Shown here in pieces: positions 54,273 to 62,821 of a DNA stretch of 64,000 nucleotides. Location: positions 1,579,001 to 1,643,000 of the forward strand of contig NC_007776.1 of NCBI RefSeq assembly GCF_000013225.1. The letters run 5' to 3'. Positions within the stretch are counted from its first letter, which is position 1. Every line of letters starts with the position of its first letter. The translations under genes and the position numbers were made by a program. The DNA is from Synechococcus sp. JA-2-3B'a(2-13). Lineage in GTDB: Bacteria > Cyanobacteriota > Cyanobacteriia > Thermostichales > Thermostichaceae. The notes under the pieces were generated by a model. It had not been told where the DNA came from, did no database searches, and saw nothing but the letters and a program-made list of their open reading frames with translations.

Positions 54273-55748
54273 ATGGTGGAGACACTTGGAGGAAGGGATC
54301 CCATCCCGCCGTTGCCGGTTCCGTCTCAGCCTCTGCCCCTGCATTTGGATCCCCTAGATCCCTTGCTTTCGACCTATCACTTTGTGGGCATTGGTGGAGT
54401 AGGGATGTCGGCCCTGGCCTATATCCTGGCTAAACAAGGGTTTCGCGTTTCCGGATCCGACATTGTCGCCAATGGCCGTACCCGCCGCCTGGAAGCTTTG
54501 GGGGTGCGCTTCTTTCAGGGCCACAGCTCGGAGGGATTGGTCGGGGATCCCCAGGTGGTCTATTCCAGCGCCATTCGCCCCACCAATCCAGAATTGGCTG
54601 CTGCCCTGGGCAAGGGATTGACGGTTTGGCACCGGGCAGACTTGTTGGCGGCTCTGTTTAACCGTCGCTCTGGCATTGGGGTGGCCGGCACTCACGGCAA
54701 AACCACCACCAGCAGCATGATCGGCTATGTGTTGCTCTCGGCGGGCTGGGATCCCACCTTGATTATCGGCGGGGAAGTGGATGCCTGGGATGGCAATGCC
54801 CGTCTGGGCAAGGGGGAGTATTGGGTGGCCGAGGTGGATGAGTCGGATGGATCTCTGGTGCGGCTCTATCCCAAGATTGGGGTGATCACCAACATTGAGC
54901 TGGATCACCCCGATCACTACGCCGATTTGGGGCAGGTGATCCGGGCTTTTCAACAGTATGGGCAGCAGAGCCAAACCCTGGTGGCCTGCCTGGACTGTCC
55001 CAACGTGGCGGCTCACCTGAGGGTGGATGTGGGCTACAGCCTGACCGGTCATCCCCAAGCCCAGTACCAAGCTCGCCAAATCCTCTACACTGCCAGTTTC
55101 ACCTGCGCTGAGATCTGGGAAAAGGGATCCCTGCTCGGACAGCTTCGCCTACAGGTGTTGGGATCCCACAACCTCAGCAATGCCCTGGCGGCGGTTGCCG
55201 TTGGGCGACAGTTGGGCTTGGAGTTTGCGGTGATTGCCTCAGCTTTGGCGCAATTTCGGGGGGCGCATCGCCGCTTTGAGCACAAGGGGGAAGTGGGTGG
55301 AGTCACCTTTATCGACGACTATGCCCACCATCCCAGCGAGATTCGAGCCACCCTGCAGGCAGCACGGCTACAGCAGCGGCGGGTGGTGGCGGTATTTCAG
55401 CCCCATCGCCACAGCCGCTTGGCTGCCCTGTTCCAAGATTTTGCCCGCTGCTTTGGGGAGGCGGACGTAGTGGTGATCGTGCCCACGTATGGGGCAGGAG
55501 AGCCGGCGCCTGAGGGTTCCGACAGCTTGCGCTTGGCCGTGGCGGTGGCGGAGCACCATCCCCATGTGCGCTATGTGTCGTCTTTGCCGCAATTGCCGGA
55601 GGTGTTGCCGTCCGTCCTGCAGCCTGGAGATCTCGCCGTTTTTTTGGGCGCAGGGGACCTAAATCAGCAGATAATCGCTACGATGCGGGCATATGCGGCT
55701 CAGGTGAGGGAACAGCCTGGGCAAGCCAAAAATCCAAACTTCAGCTGA
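54273..55748 (+). CDS. murC: UDP-N-acetylmuramate-L-alanine ligase
   Basis: MurC adds L-alanine to UDP-MurNAc in peptidoglycan synthesis. The 491-residue protein starts with about 35 residues of proline-rich extension before YHFVGIGGVGMSALAYILAKQG. The ATP motif is GVAGTHGKTTTSSMIGYVL, and AEVDESDGSL, TNIELDHPDHY and FQPHRHSRL are conserved. A 30-bp tandem duplication covers its stop. murB follows after 61 bp. Confidence 0.95.
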   Translation: MVETLGGRDPIPPLPVPSQPLPLHLDPLDPLLSTYHFVGIGGVGMSALAYILAKQGFRVSGSDIVANGRTRRLEALGVRFFQGHSSEGLVGDPQVVYSSAIRPTNPELAAALGKGLTVWHRADLLAALFNRRSGIGVAGTHGKTTTSSMIGYVLLSAGWDPTLIIGGEVDAWDGNARLGKGEYWVAEVDESDGSLVRLYPKIGVITNIELDHPDHYADLGQVIRAFQQYGQQSQTLVACLDCPNVAAHLRVDVGYSLTGHPQAQYQARQILYTASFTCAEIWEKGSLLGQLRLQVLGSHNLSNALAAVAVGRQLGLEFAVIASALAQFRGAHRRFEHKGEVGGVTFIDDYAHHPSEIRATLQAARLQQRRVVAVFQPHRHSRLAALFQDFARCFGEADVVVIVPTYGAGEPAPEGSDSLRLAVAVAEHHPHVRYVSSLPQLPEVLPSVLQPGDLAVFLGAGDLNQQIIATMRAYAAQVREQPGQAKNPNFS

Positions 55749-55784
55749 AAAGGAAAGCCAAAAATCCAAACTTCAGCTGAAAAG
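55723..55784 (+). repeat. 30-bp tandem duplication at the murC end
   Basis: AAGCCAAAAATCCAAACTTC followed by AGCTGAAAAG occurs at 55723-55752 and again at 55755-55784, identical, with a 2-bp spacer. The murC stop codon is in the first copy. The second copy carries only noncoding sequence. Confidence 0.9.
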
Positions 55785-55809
55785 ATAGCTGCTTCTGAGG
55801 TATTGAATC

Positions 55810-56796
55810 ATGACGACGGCTCCGGTGGTGCCTCAGCGGGACGGTTCCTGTGAGTCTGAGGCGGCAAGTCTTACCGCTGAAGACAGGCTTCTCCCCCGCG
55901 GGCCGGCGGCTCTGCTATCTGGACGAATTCAATCGGGGATCCCGTTGGCTCCTCTGACCACCTTTCGTGTGGGCGGCAAGGCCGAGTGGTATTGTGAGCC
56001 CCGTAGCCACCTGGAGCTGCAGCAGTGTTTGGCTTGGGCGCGAGCAGAAGGGATCCCCACGACGCTGTTAGGGGCAGGCAGCAATCTGCTCATCAGCGAT
56101 GCGGGGTTGAAGGGGCTGGTGATCGGCACTCGCCGTTTGCGGGGGATCCAACTGCTGGAAGGGGGGAGAATTTGGGCCGCTGCCGGAGAGCCTTTGGTCA
56201 ATCTGTCGCGGGCCGCCGCCAGGCAAGGCTGGAGTGGGTTGGAGTGGGCGATTGGGATCCCGGGCACCCTGGGGGGAGCCGTGGTGATGAATGCGGGTGC
56301 CCACGGACGCGCCATGGCGGATGTGCTGGTGGAAGTGCAGATTTTGGACGAGGAACAAGAGCCCTGCCGCCTAGAACCTGCCGATCTGCAATTTGGCTAT
56401 CGCCGCTCTCGCCTGCAAGACTCACCCTGGACGGTGACAGGAGCGACGCTGCAGTTGATCCCAAGCAGGGATCCGTCCCAGGTGCAGTGGGAAACCCAGC
56501 GCTACCTCAACCAACGCCTAAGCTCTCAGCCCTATCATTTGCCCAGTTGTGGCAGCGTCTTTCGCAACCCAGAGTCTCACCCTGCCGGCTGGCTAATCGA
56601 GCAGGTCGGCTTGAAGGGGTACCGCATCGGTGGGGCCCAAATTTCAGAGCGCCATGCCAACTTCATCCTCAATTGCCATCAGGCGAGTGCCAAGGACATT
56701 TACCGCTTGATTCGCTTGGCCCAGGAAAAGGTCTATCAACAATGGTCGGTGCTTTTGGAGCCGGAAGTGCGCATTCTGGGATCCTTTGAGGATTAG
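55810..56796 (+). CDS. murB: UDP-N-acetylenolpyruvoylglucosamine reductase
   Basis: MurB reduces the enolpyruvyl group to lactyl, forming UDP-MurNAc. The FAD-binding domain shows NLLISDAGLKGLVIGTRRL after TTLLGAGS. Catalytic segments include GIPGTLGGAVVMNAGAHG, FGYRRSRLQ, PSCGSVFRNPESHPAGWLIE and the C-terminal Glu in LLEPEVRILG. At 328 residues the length is normal. It follows murC, as in many cyanobacteria. Confidence 0.95.
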   Translation: MTTAPVVPQRDGSCESEAASLTAEDRLLPRGPAALLSGRIQSGIPLAPLTTFRVGGKAEWYCEPRSHLELQQCLAWARAEGIPTTLLGAGSNLLISDAGLKGLVIGTRRLRGIQLLEGGRIWAAAGEPLVNLSRAAARQGWSGLEWAIGIPGTLGGAVVMNAGAHGRAMADVLVEVQILDEEQEPCRLEPADLQFGYRRSRLQDSPWTVTGATLQLIPSRDPSQVQWETQRYLNQRLSSQPYHLPSCGSVFRNPESHPAGWLIEQVGLKGYRIGGAQISERHANFILNCHQASAKDIYRLIRLAQEKVYQQWSVLLEPEVRILGSFED

Positions 56797-56915
56797 AAGA
56801 GCATCGGCTGGGCAATTTGGCCTGCTTTCTTTTGATGACTTTGATAATTTCGATGATTCTGCTCTTAAACTGTTCTTACCAGCTTAGATGCTCGTCGATT
56901 CTTTCCTATCGGCTT

Positions 56916-57182
56916 ATGAGTCAAGATGTAGCCACTTTACGTCGTTTAATTCGACGGCTCAATCAGTCCCACACCACTGCGGAAGAACGCCGCTATTTGG
57001 TGGAGATCGGCAGCTTGGCTGCTTTGCTCACCCCGGAAGAGGCTGCCGCTTTGGCCCAGGATCCCAAGCAACTCACCGCCGAGCAGCACTATCGCATTTG
57101 GGACTGGGTGCATCGCTGGGAACGGGAGCACCGCCACGAAGATCTGGACTGGGATCCCTCCCTAGACCGACACAACGACTAG
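56916..57182 (+). CDS. Small protein of unknown function
   Basis: The ATG at 56916 gives 88 residues (MSQDVATLRRLIRRLNQSHT). Upstream in-frame ATGs would add a hydrophobic segment but lack a supporting ribosome-binding site. The protein is helical and charged, with LTPEEAAALAQDPKQL and a Trp-rich C terminus (YRIWDWVHRWEREHRHEDLDW). I recognise no family. Confidence 0.5.
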   Translation: MSQDVATLRRLIRRLNQSHTTAEERRYLVEIGSLAALLTPEEAAALAQDPKQLTAEQHYRIWDWVHRWEREHRHEDLDWDPSLDRHND

Positions 57183-57195
57183 AACTCGAAAGAAT

Positions 57196-57216
57196 CCCGT
57201 CCCGCTATCACGAACA
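57196..57216 (+). repeat. Degenerate GLRPANAI-type repeat
   Basis: CCCGTCCCGCTATCACGA resembles the core of the dispersed element (CTCCGTCCCGCTAACGCGA) with a few changes. It lies in the gap after the small gene at 56916. Confidence 0.35.
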
Positions 57217-57231
57217 AATCCCGGCCAGAGT

Positions 57232-57465
57232 CTAAGACAAAAGCCATCTCCAAGTCTCATTTTTGAACAGGATCCACACCCCCAAACCCACCAGAATCCA
57301 GGGCACCCAGCGCTCTCCCCGCTCGGCCAAAACCTTGGCTACTTCAGGTTGCATTGTCATTTTTTGAGCCGCGGTAAACCACAACCCTTTCATCAGAAAG
57401 CTGATGTTATCCCCAAAAGGTAAAATACCACCCCGGAGCTTCTTCCCCATCGGCTCTGTCTTCAA
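57232..57465 (-). pseudogene. Remnant resembling the C terminus of a CadD-type heavy-metal transporter
   Basis: A 77-codon frame ends in PEVAKVLAERGERWVPWILVGLGVWILFKNE, which resembles the last membrane segment of cadmium-resistance (CadD-like) transporters (compare the family's PWxLIGLGxxIL). The other membrane segments are absent, so this is probably a gene remnant. It could instead be a small one-segment membrane protein starting at MTMQPEV. Confidence 0.35.
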
Positions 57466-57486
57466 CGTTGCACTTCAGGCTTCTTC

Positions 57487-58269
57487 ATGAAAACCCCGAT
57501 ACAATGCCTAGCCCTACACTTGGGAGAATGGCACGGCCTCTTTTCTGACTATCGACCTACTGCCCACGGTGGTTGGGAGCTAGTAGGCCAAAAGCGCAGC
57601 CTCATTACCTTTGAGGCTTTGGAGTTGGGCGCGATCCGCCAAACCAATGCCTACTACCCCCTGGAGGGATCCCCCACTCCCGAAAGCTCCCAGAGCTGGG
57701 TCTACCAGGATTTCTCGCCGGGATTGCGCTTTTTCCCCGATGGATCTTTTTCCAATGGGCGGCTGCAGCTGGCGCCGTTTAGTGATTTTGCCGTCGAGCA
57801 GGGCTTTCTCTGGGGGGATCGCAAGGCGCGGCTGGTGCAACAGTGGGATGCCCAAGGTCGTCTGGTAGAGGTAACCGCGATCCTGGAGCGGCGCGGCCAA
57901 GCTTTGGATCCCGTTGCAGACTGTGCACCCCTGAGCAGAGAGCAGCTGAGAGCCTGCCTCCAGGGGAGATGGCGGGGGATCGCCCAGAGCTTTGCGGTTG
58001 CCGAGGGCCGGTTTGCCGAAACCGAGGTGGACTCCTCGGGGGCAGAGTGGTTGAGCAACTGGGATCCCTTGCCGGGAGGGCTGTGGATTGGCGGGCCGGA
58101 TCCCTTGCCCATCCCCACTGCCCAGCGGGATCGCAGCTTTTCGGTAAGCCTGAGCTGGTTTCCGCAGCCGGAAGACTGCCACTGTCTCTTGCGTTTGAGC
58201 CGAGACTACGATGCCCGCGGTGCTTGGCAGCGGGTTACGCTGATCCGGGCGCAGAAGGATCCTGGTTGA
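57487..58269 (+). CDS. DUF3598-like protein
   Basis: The 260-residue protein has the cyanobacterial DUF3598 pattern: LHLGEWHGLFSDYRPTAHGGWEL at the N terminus, WVYQDFSPGLRFFPDGSFSNGRLQLAPFSDFAVEQGFL in the middle and LSRDYDARGAWQRVTLIR at the end. The family is predicted to form lipocalin-like barrels; function is unknown. Its 3' end overlaps the convergent hydrolase gene by 35 bp. Confidence 0.75.
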   Translation: MKTPIQCLALHLGEWHGLFSDYRPTAHGGWELVGQKRSLITFEALELGAIRQTNAYYPLEGSPTPESSQSWVYQDFSPGLRFFPDGSFSNGRLQLAPFSDFAVEQGFLWGDRKARLVQQWDAQGRLVEVTAILERRGQALDPVADCAPLSREQLRACLQGRWRGIAQSFAVAEGRFAETEVDSSGAEWLSNWDPLPGGLWIGGPDPLPIPTAQRDRSFSVSLSWFPQPEDCHCLLRLSRDYDARGAWQRVTLIRAQKDPG

Positions 58270-59041
58270 GGAAGGCGCAAACCTGGTCAAACACCGTTTC
58301 CCGCTCGCAGTCCAAAGTGAGGATGTGGTCGGAGTGCTCCAGCCAAGACAAGATCTTCTCCTCGGATCCCAGCTCTTGATAGAGCCACATTGCCTGGTCG
58401 GGGTCCACCACCATATCTTGGCGGGATTGCAGGATCAGGGTGGGAACCCGGATGCTGGCCACTTCCCCCTTGACCCGCTCGATCAGCTCCAGAGCGCTGC
58501 GCACCGCCGACAGATTAAAGCTGCGGAAATAGGCCGTTCTTTCTGCCAAGGCTCGAGCGTCCCCATCCCGAATCGGCAAGCTGAGGCGGGGCACCTCCTT
58601 CAATAGCCAACCCAGGCTGTTCAGGTACTGCTCAGGGCGAAAAAGATAGTACCAGCGGTGGCGAATGGCGAAAAATGGCGCCAGCAGCACCAATTTATGG
58701 ATGGGATGGGCAAAAGCCAGGTGCAAAGCCAGCAGACAGCCGGTGGAAAAGCCCACCAAGGAAACGCGCGGGTACTCCTGCTGCAAAGCCAGATAATGCT
58801 CCAAAGCCCGCCCGTACCACTCCGTCCAGCGGGAAGGGGGCATGTGGGCAGACCGGCGGTCGTGTAAGCGATGCGGAGCACTGTCATGGCCGGGATAGTT
58901 AAATCCCTGCACCGTCAGGCCAGCCGCCAACAGCCGCTCTGCCAGCCATTGCAACTCGTAAACACCGCCCCCCAATCCATGTAGCAGCAGACAGGCGTGT
59001 TCCCCTGCTCCTCGCCACAAAAAGGGTTCGTTACTCAACAT
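58235..59041 (-). CDS. Alpha/beta hydrolase, lipase/carboxylesterase type
   Basis: The 268-residue protein has an oxyanion-hole stretch LLLHGLGGGVYELQWLAERL, the nucleophile elbow VGFSTGCLLAL, PTLILQSRQDMVVDPDQ with the acid Asp, and catalytic His in LEHSDHILTLD. This is the monoacylglycerol lipase/carboxylesterase pattern. The true substrate is unknown. It converges on the DUF3598 gene. Confidence 0.85.
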   Translation of the reverse strand: MLSNEPFLWRGAGEHACLLLHGLGGGVYELQWLAERLLAAGLTVQGFNYPGHDSAPHRLHDRRSAHMPPSRWTEWYGRALEHYLALQQEYPRVSLVGFSTGCLLALHLAFAHPIHKLVLLAPFFAIRHRWYYLFRPEQYLNSLGWLLKEVPRLSLPIRDGDARALAERTAYFRSFNLSAVRSALELIERVKGEVASIRVPTLILQSRQDMVVDPDQAMWLYQELGSEEKILSWLEHSDHILTLDCERETVFDQVCAFLNQDPSAPGSA

Positions 59042-59082
59042 AAAAAATAAAACTCCGTTCCACTTCGCGACGGGATCCCTTG

Positions 59083-59856
59083 CTAGCCCAAGGTGATATC
59101 CAGCAACATCATCACCACAAACCCACTGATGACCCCAAAGGTGCCCTCCCGCTCCAACCCCTGCCGGTGCGACTCAGGGATGATCTCATCGGAAATGACA
59201 AACAACATCGCCCCCGCCGCAAAAGCCATGCCCCAGGGTAGTAGGGGCTGCGCCAGAGAGACCACCGTTGCTCCCAGGATCCCGCCGATGGGCTCCACCA
59301 GTCCGGTCAGCAGGGCGATGCCAAAAGCGAACAGCCGCGAGTACCCCTGGCCCACCAGTGACAAAGCCACCACCAGCCCTTCTGGCATGTTCTGCAAGCC
59401 GATCCCCAACGCCAACGCCAACCCATCGCCGACTTGGCCGGTAGCGAAACCCACTCCCACCGCCAGTCCTTCCGGGAAATTGTGCAGGGCAATGGCAATG
59501 ATGAACAGCCAAATCCGCTTCAAATGGGCGCGGTTCTCCCCTTCAACCCCTTTGAAAAAGTGCTCGTGGGGAAAAAAGCGGTGGGCACTCTCCAGGAAGA
59601 TCGCCCCCAACAACAGGCCTGCCACCATCACCACAGCCGCCCCAAATGGGGAATACCCCAGCGCCATGGCTGCCTCGGTGCCCGGCACCAGCAGGGAAAA
59701 AGAGGTGGCCGCCAACATCACCCCACCCCCAAACCCCAGCAGGATCCCTTGTACCCTTTCGGAGAGCGAGGGAAGAAAAAGGGCCGGCAAAGCCCCCAGC
59801 CCCGTCGCCAAGCCGGCGATAAAGCTAGCCAGGGATCCCATCGCGATTGGATGCAC
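59083..59856 (-). CDS. ZIP-family metal transporter
   Basis: The 257-residue protein has about eight membrane segments. The paired metal-binding motifs of the ZIP family are present: ALHNFPEGLAVGVGF and LQNMPEGLVVAL, followed by FVISDEIIPESH. The His-rich loop typical of ZIPs is short here (HRFFPHEHFF). Zinc or iron import is likely; direction and metal are not shown by the sequence. An IS5-family element lies upstream of its start. Confidence 0.9.
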   Translation of the reverse strand: MHPIAMGSLASFIAGLATGLGALPALFLPSLSERVQGILLGFGGGVMLAATSFSLLVPGTEAAMALGYSPFGAAVVMVAGLLLGAIFLESAHRFFPHEHFFKGVEGENRAHLKRIWLFIIAIALHNFPEGLAVGVGFATGQVGDGLALALGIGLQNMPEGLVVALSLVGQGYSRLFAFGIALLTGLVEPIGGILGATVVSLAQPLLPWGMAFAAGAMLFVISDEIIPESHRQGLEREGTFGVISGFVVMMLLDITLG

Positions 59857-60015
59857 AAGCCAATCTCCACAAAGGCCGAATGCTTTTCAATTCTCCTCCC
59901 TTTCCAACGTTGTGTGAACATTGCTGGCTCGAGCGGCATAGGCGAGGTTCTGAAAGTTGGCTTGGAGCGCCAGATTTTGTGCTTACAAGCAAGGTACCTA
60001 GGTTGTGTTGATCTT

Positions 60016-60423
60016 TCATTTGAGCCAAAAGAGAGCACTGACGAGATAGAGAAAACTCAAGAAGTTCCTGGCCAATTTGTCAAAACGAGAAAATAGATGC
60101 CGGTACTGCTTTAACTTATGAAAAAAGCATTCGATTAAATGCCTCTCTTGATACAGATGCTTGTCATAATGCCGCTGCGTCTTTCTATTCCTTTTAGGCG
60201 GAATAACCGCTTGAGCTTCCCCTATCTTCTCAATCAACTTATCCGCATCATATCCTTTATCCCCAATTACTTTGGTATCCTTTCTCTGCCAGCCCTCTAT
60301 CAATTCTTCCCCTTGAGTAATATCGCTCTTTTCTCCGCCAGTTATTCTCAATTCCAGCGGATTTCCCAACCCATCTACACTCACATGAATCTTGGTGCTG
60401 TATCCGCCTCGGCTTCTCCCCAA
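60016..60423 (-). CDS. IS5-family transposase, second frame (OrfB part)
   Basis: This 135-codon frame carries the second half of the DDE domain: GRSRGGYSTKIHVSVDGLGNPLELRITGGE, the second Asp in GDKGYDADKL and the catalytic Glu in RHLIECFFHKLKQYRHLF. It has no good start of its own; it is reached by -1 slippage from the upstream frame. Confidence 0.8.
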   Translation of the reverse strand: MGRSRGGYSTKIHVSVDGLGNPLELRITGGEKSDITQGEELIEGWQRKDTKVIGDKGYDADKLIEKIGEAQAVIPPKRNRKTQRHYDKHLYQERHLIECFFHKLKQYRHLFSRFDKLARNFLSFLYLVSALFWLK

Positions 60424-60758
60424 AGCTTGCTCCCCTTTTTTCCGGCAGCACAGGAGTGCGCTCGAACCATGGTTGAATCAATAATGAGATGCTCTAAATC
60501 AGGGTCGTCAATAAAATACTTGAACATCCGTTCCCACACTCCAAAACGACTCCACCGGTGGAATCTTTGATAGATGGTGTACCATTTGCCATATCCTTCT
60601 GGGAGGTAGCGCCAAGGAGCACCGGAACGGGCTATCCAAAGAACTGCTTCAATAAACTGTTTACAGTTTGCTTCTTTCCCAATGTTAACTCTCTCTTCTG
60701 TCTGTAAAAAAGCCAATATCTTCTGCCATTTGTTTTCATCTAAAAAAACCAACTTCAT
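60381..60758 (-). CDS. IS5-family transposase, first frame (OrfA part)
   Basis: This 125-codon frame starts at ATG 60758 (MKLVFLDENKWQKILAFLQT) and holds the N-terminal part: IARSGAPWRYLPEGYGKWYTIYQRFHRW and the first catalytic Asp in LIIDSTMVRAHSCAAGKKG. The DNA reads GGA AAA AAG GGG, so the canonical slippery heptamer A AAA AAG (60441-60435) is in the correct register for a -1 shift into the second frame. Confidence 0.8.
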   Translation of the reverse strand: MKLVFLDENKWQKILAFLQTEERVNIGKEANCKQFIEAVLWIARSGAPWRYLPEGYGKWYTIYQRFHRWSRFGVWERMFKYFIDDPDLEHLIIDSTMVRAHSCAAGKKGSKLWGEAEADTAPRFM

Positions 60759-60868
60759 CCTCTTTCCTCTATAAATTATTCTCTCTATCCTAACATAAGA
60801 TCAACACGACCTAAGAGCAAGTCTGAAGGAGCTATTCCCTAGGTGGCGGCGGAAGCGGTGGGACGATA

Positions 60869-61783
60869 GTGCCTACACCGACACCTACACCGACCCCAAC
60901 TCCAACACCCACCCCAACCCCGACGCCCACCCCCACCCCAACCCCGACACCTACGCCCACAACGGGTGCCCCGACTTTTAGCAAGGCATTTAGCCCCACC
61001 TCGGTAGCTGCCGGCCCTACTGCCAAAACAACCCTGACCTACACGATCACCAACACAGCCGCTCTGCCGCTGACTGGTCTATCTTTTTCCGACACCTTGC
61101 CTGCCGGCTTGATCGTTGCCACTCCCAACAACCTCAACAACGGCTGTGGCGGGACGCTGGCAGCTGCACCAGGAGCAACTTCCATCTTGCTGGTCAACGG
61201 CTCATTGGCAGCCAACGCTAGCTGCACCATCAGCCTGGATCTTCAGGTTACAGCCACGACAGCGGGATCCCTGACCAGCCCCGCGGTAACCCTGAGCAGC
61301 AACCAAGCGCCCAATGCTACCGCTGCGGCTATCAACCTAACGGTAACGGTGCCAGCTCCCACCTTTACCATGGCCTTTGCTCCCAACCCGCTTGGCCCAA
61401 TTGGCCCAGCTCCCGTTACCGGGAATGGAACTCTGACGTTTACAATAACCAACAACGCAGCCATTCCATTGACGGGCTTGGCCTTTAACCACACCTTGCC
61501 GGGAGCGCCGTCTTCTGGTTTGCAAGTTGCCGCTGCGGGGATTTTTACACCTTCGTGCGGCTCCCCCACTCTCACAGCTCCGGTGAACGGGAACACCATT
61601 CAATTCACCGGAGGACAAGTAGCCGTAGGAGGAACTTGCACAGTGACCATCCCTGTAAAAACAGCGGTAGCTTTGACACCAGCCGGTACCTATACTTACC
61701 CCAACTCCCCGGTGACGTTGAACAGCACTCAGGCTGCCCCTGTTACAGCGGGGCCAGTAACCTGGACAGTTGTAGTGAATTAG
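60869..61783 (+). CDS. Surface-type protein with Pro-Thr linker and two conserved repeats, likely truncated
   Basis: From GTG 60869 the frame reads about 16 Pro-Thr dipeptides followed by two related beta-sandwich units (APTFSKAFSPTSVAAGPTAK and AAIPLTGLAFNHTLPGAPSS) that resemble DUF11-type surface domains. It has no signal peptide. In frame upstream there is only a short Gly/Ser stretch (GGGGSGG) before a stop at 60824-60826, nine bases beyond the IS right end. The N-terminal half is therefore missing, probably displaced by the insertion. Confidence 0.6.
   Translation: MPTPTPTPTPTPTPTPTPTPTPTPTPTPTPTTGAPTFSKAFSPTSVAAGPTAKTTLTYTITNTAALPLTGLSFSDTLPAGLIVATPNNLNNGCGGTLAAAPGATSILLVNGSLAANASCTISLDLQVTATTAGSLTSPAVTLSSNQAPNATAAAINLTVTVPAPTFTMAFAPNPLGPIGPAPVTGNGTLTFTITNNAAIPLTGLAFNHTLPGAPSSGLQVAAAGIFTPSCGSPTLTAPVNGNTIQFTGGQVAVGGTCTVTIPVKTAVALTPAGTYTYPNSPVTLNSTQAAPVTAGPVTWTVVVN
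60872..60960 (+). repeat. Pro-Thr hexanucleotide repeat
   Basis: About 16 copies of a variable CCNACN hexanucleotide encode the Pro-Thr linker. Third-position variation (CCTACA, CCGACA, CCAACT) shows it is not a fresh slippage run. Confidence 0.85.
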
Positions 61784-62787
61784 TCCTTCAAAAGCAGCTC
61801 GGCAATTTGAAGGGCGTTGAGGGCCGCACCTTTGCGGATTTGATCCCCGCACAGCCACAGCTCCAGGGCCTTGGGCTCGGAGATGTCTTGGCGGATGCGG
61901 CCCACCGCCACTTCATCCCTGCCGGCCACGTCGATGGGCATGGGAAAGCGGTTTTGCTGCCAATCTTCGATGAGCACCACCCCAGGGGCCTGGGCCAGGA
62001 TTTGCCGGGCTTTTTCCACAGGGAAGGGCTGTTCAAACTCCAGGTTGAGGGCCTCGGCGTGGGTACGCAGCACCGGCACCCGCACACAGGTAGCTGTCAG
62101 CCGCAGGTTGGGGGATCCCATAATCTTGCGGGATTCGTTGACCATTTTCATCTCTTCCTGGCAGTAGCCGTTCTCTTGCAGGGGGCTGTTGTGGAGGAAG
62201 AGGTTGAAGGCAATGGGGTAAGGGAACACCTGGGGCTGCAACGGCTGCCCCTGGAGGTAGGCGCGGGTTTGCTCTTGCAGCTCCACCATGGCGCGGGCCC
62301 CGGCCCCACTGGCCGATTGATAGGTGGCGGCCACCACGCGGCGCAGGGGGATGTGGCGATGCAGGGGGTAGATGGCCACGCACATTAGGATGGTGGTGCA
62401 GTTGGGATTGGCAATGATCCCTTGGTGACGGAAGGCTTCCTGGGGGTTGACCTCCGGCACCACCAGCGGAACATTGGGATCCAGGCGAAAGGCGCTGGAG
62501 TTGTCAATCAGCACCGCCCCCGCCTCGACGATGGGCTTGGCCCAGGCTTTGGAAACACTTGCTCCGGCAGAGGCCAGCACCAGATCCAGGCCCCGGAAGG
62601 CCGCTTCTGAAACTGGTTCCACCGGGATCCGCTCCCCCTTGAAGGTTAGATAAGTGCCTGCAGAGCGGGGAGAGGCCAAAAGCTTGAGGTCGGCTACAGG
62701 AAAGTTGCGCTCTTCCAGCAGCATCAGCAGCTCTGCCCCTACTGCCCCTGTTGCTCCCAAAATGGCTACCCGTTGTTGCCGTCCCAT
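61780..62787 (-). CDS. asd: Aspartate-semialdehyde dehydrogenase
   Basis: Asd makes aspartate semialdehyde for lysine, threonine and methionine. The 335-residue protein shows the NADP-binding VAILGATGAVGAELLMLLEE, the catalytic Cys in GIIANPNCTTILM and the active-site His in CVRVPVLRTHAEAL (RxxH-like). It lies 34 bp downstream of aroB, so the two are probably co-transcribed. Its 3' end overlaps the surface-protein gene stop by four bases. Confidence 0.95.
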   Translation of the reverse strand: MGRQQRVAILGATGAVGAELLMLLEERNFPVADLKLLASPRSAGTYLTFKGERIPVEPVSEAAFRGLDLVLASAGASVSKAWAKPIVEAGAVLIDNSSAFRLDPNVPLVVPEVNPQEAFRHQGIIANPNCTTILMCVAIYPLHRHIPLRRVVAATYQSASGAGARAMVELQEQTRAYLQGQPLQPQVFPYPIAFNLFLHNSPLQENGYCQEEMKMVNESRKIMGSPNLRLTATCVRVPVLRTHAEALNLEFEQPFPVEKARQILAQAPGVVLIEDWQQNRFPMPIDVAGRDEVAVGRIRQDISEPKALELWLCGDQIRKGAALNALQIAELLLKD

Positions 62788-62821
62788 GCTTTGCCATCCT
62801 CAAGTCCCCTTATTTTAAGGC

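Larger units (their letters stand above)
59997..60815 (-). mobile_element. IS5-family insertion sequence (IS427/IS1031-like)
   Basis: The element is about 819 bp, bounded by imperfect 19-bp terminal inverted repeats: CCTAGGTTGTGTTGATCTT (59997-60015) and the inverse of CTTAGGTCGTGTTGATCTT (60797-60815), 17 of 19 matching. Two overlapping frames encode the transposase through a -1 frameshift. Low GC relative to neighbours marks recent arrival. No clear target-site duplication is visible. Confidence 0.85.

Noticed and set aside
59093-59917. Plus-strand frame of 274 codons opposite the ZIP transporter
   Set aside because: The minus strand has both ZIP metal motifs. The plus frame is Ser/Pro/Thr-rich antisense with no domain.
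59985-60825. Target-site duplication of the IS element
   Set aside because: AGCAAG occurs near both ends (59988-59993 and 60816-60821), but on the left it is not directly adjacent to the inverted repeat, so it cannot be called a duplication.
60832-61026. Gly-Val repeat peptide on the minus strand
   Set aside because: It is the reverse complement of the Pro-Thr hexanucleotide repeat and has no independent support.
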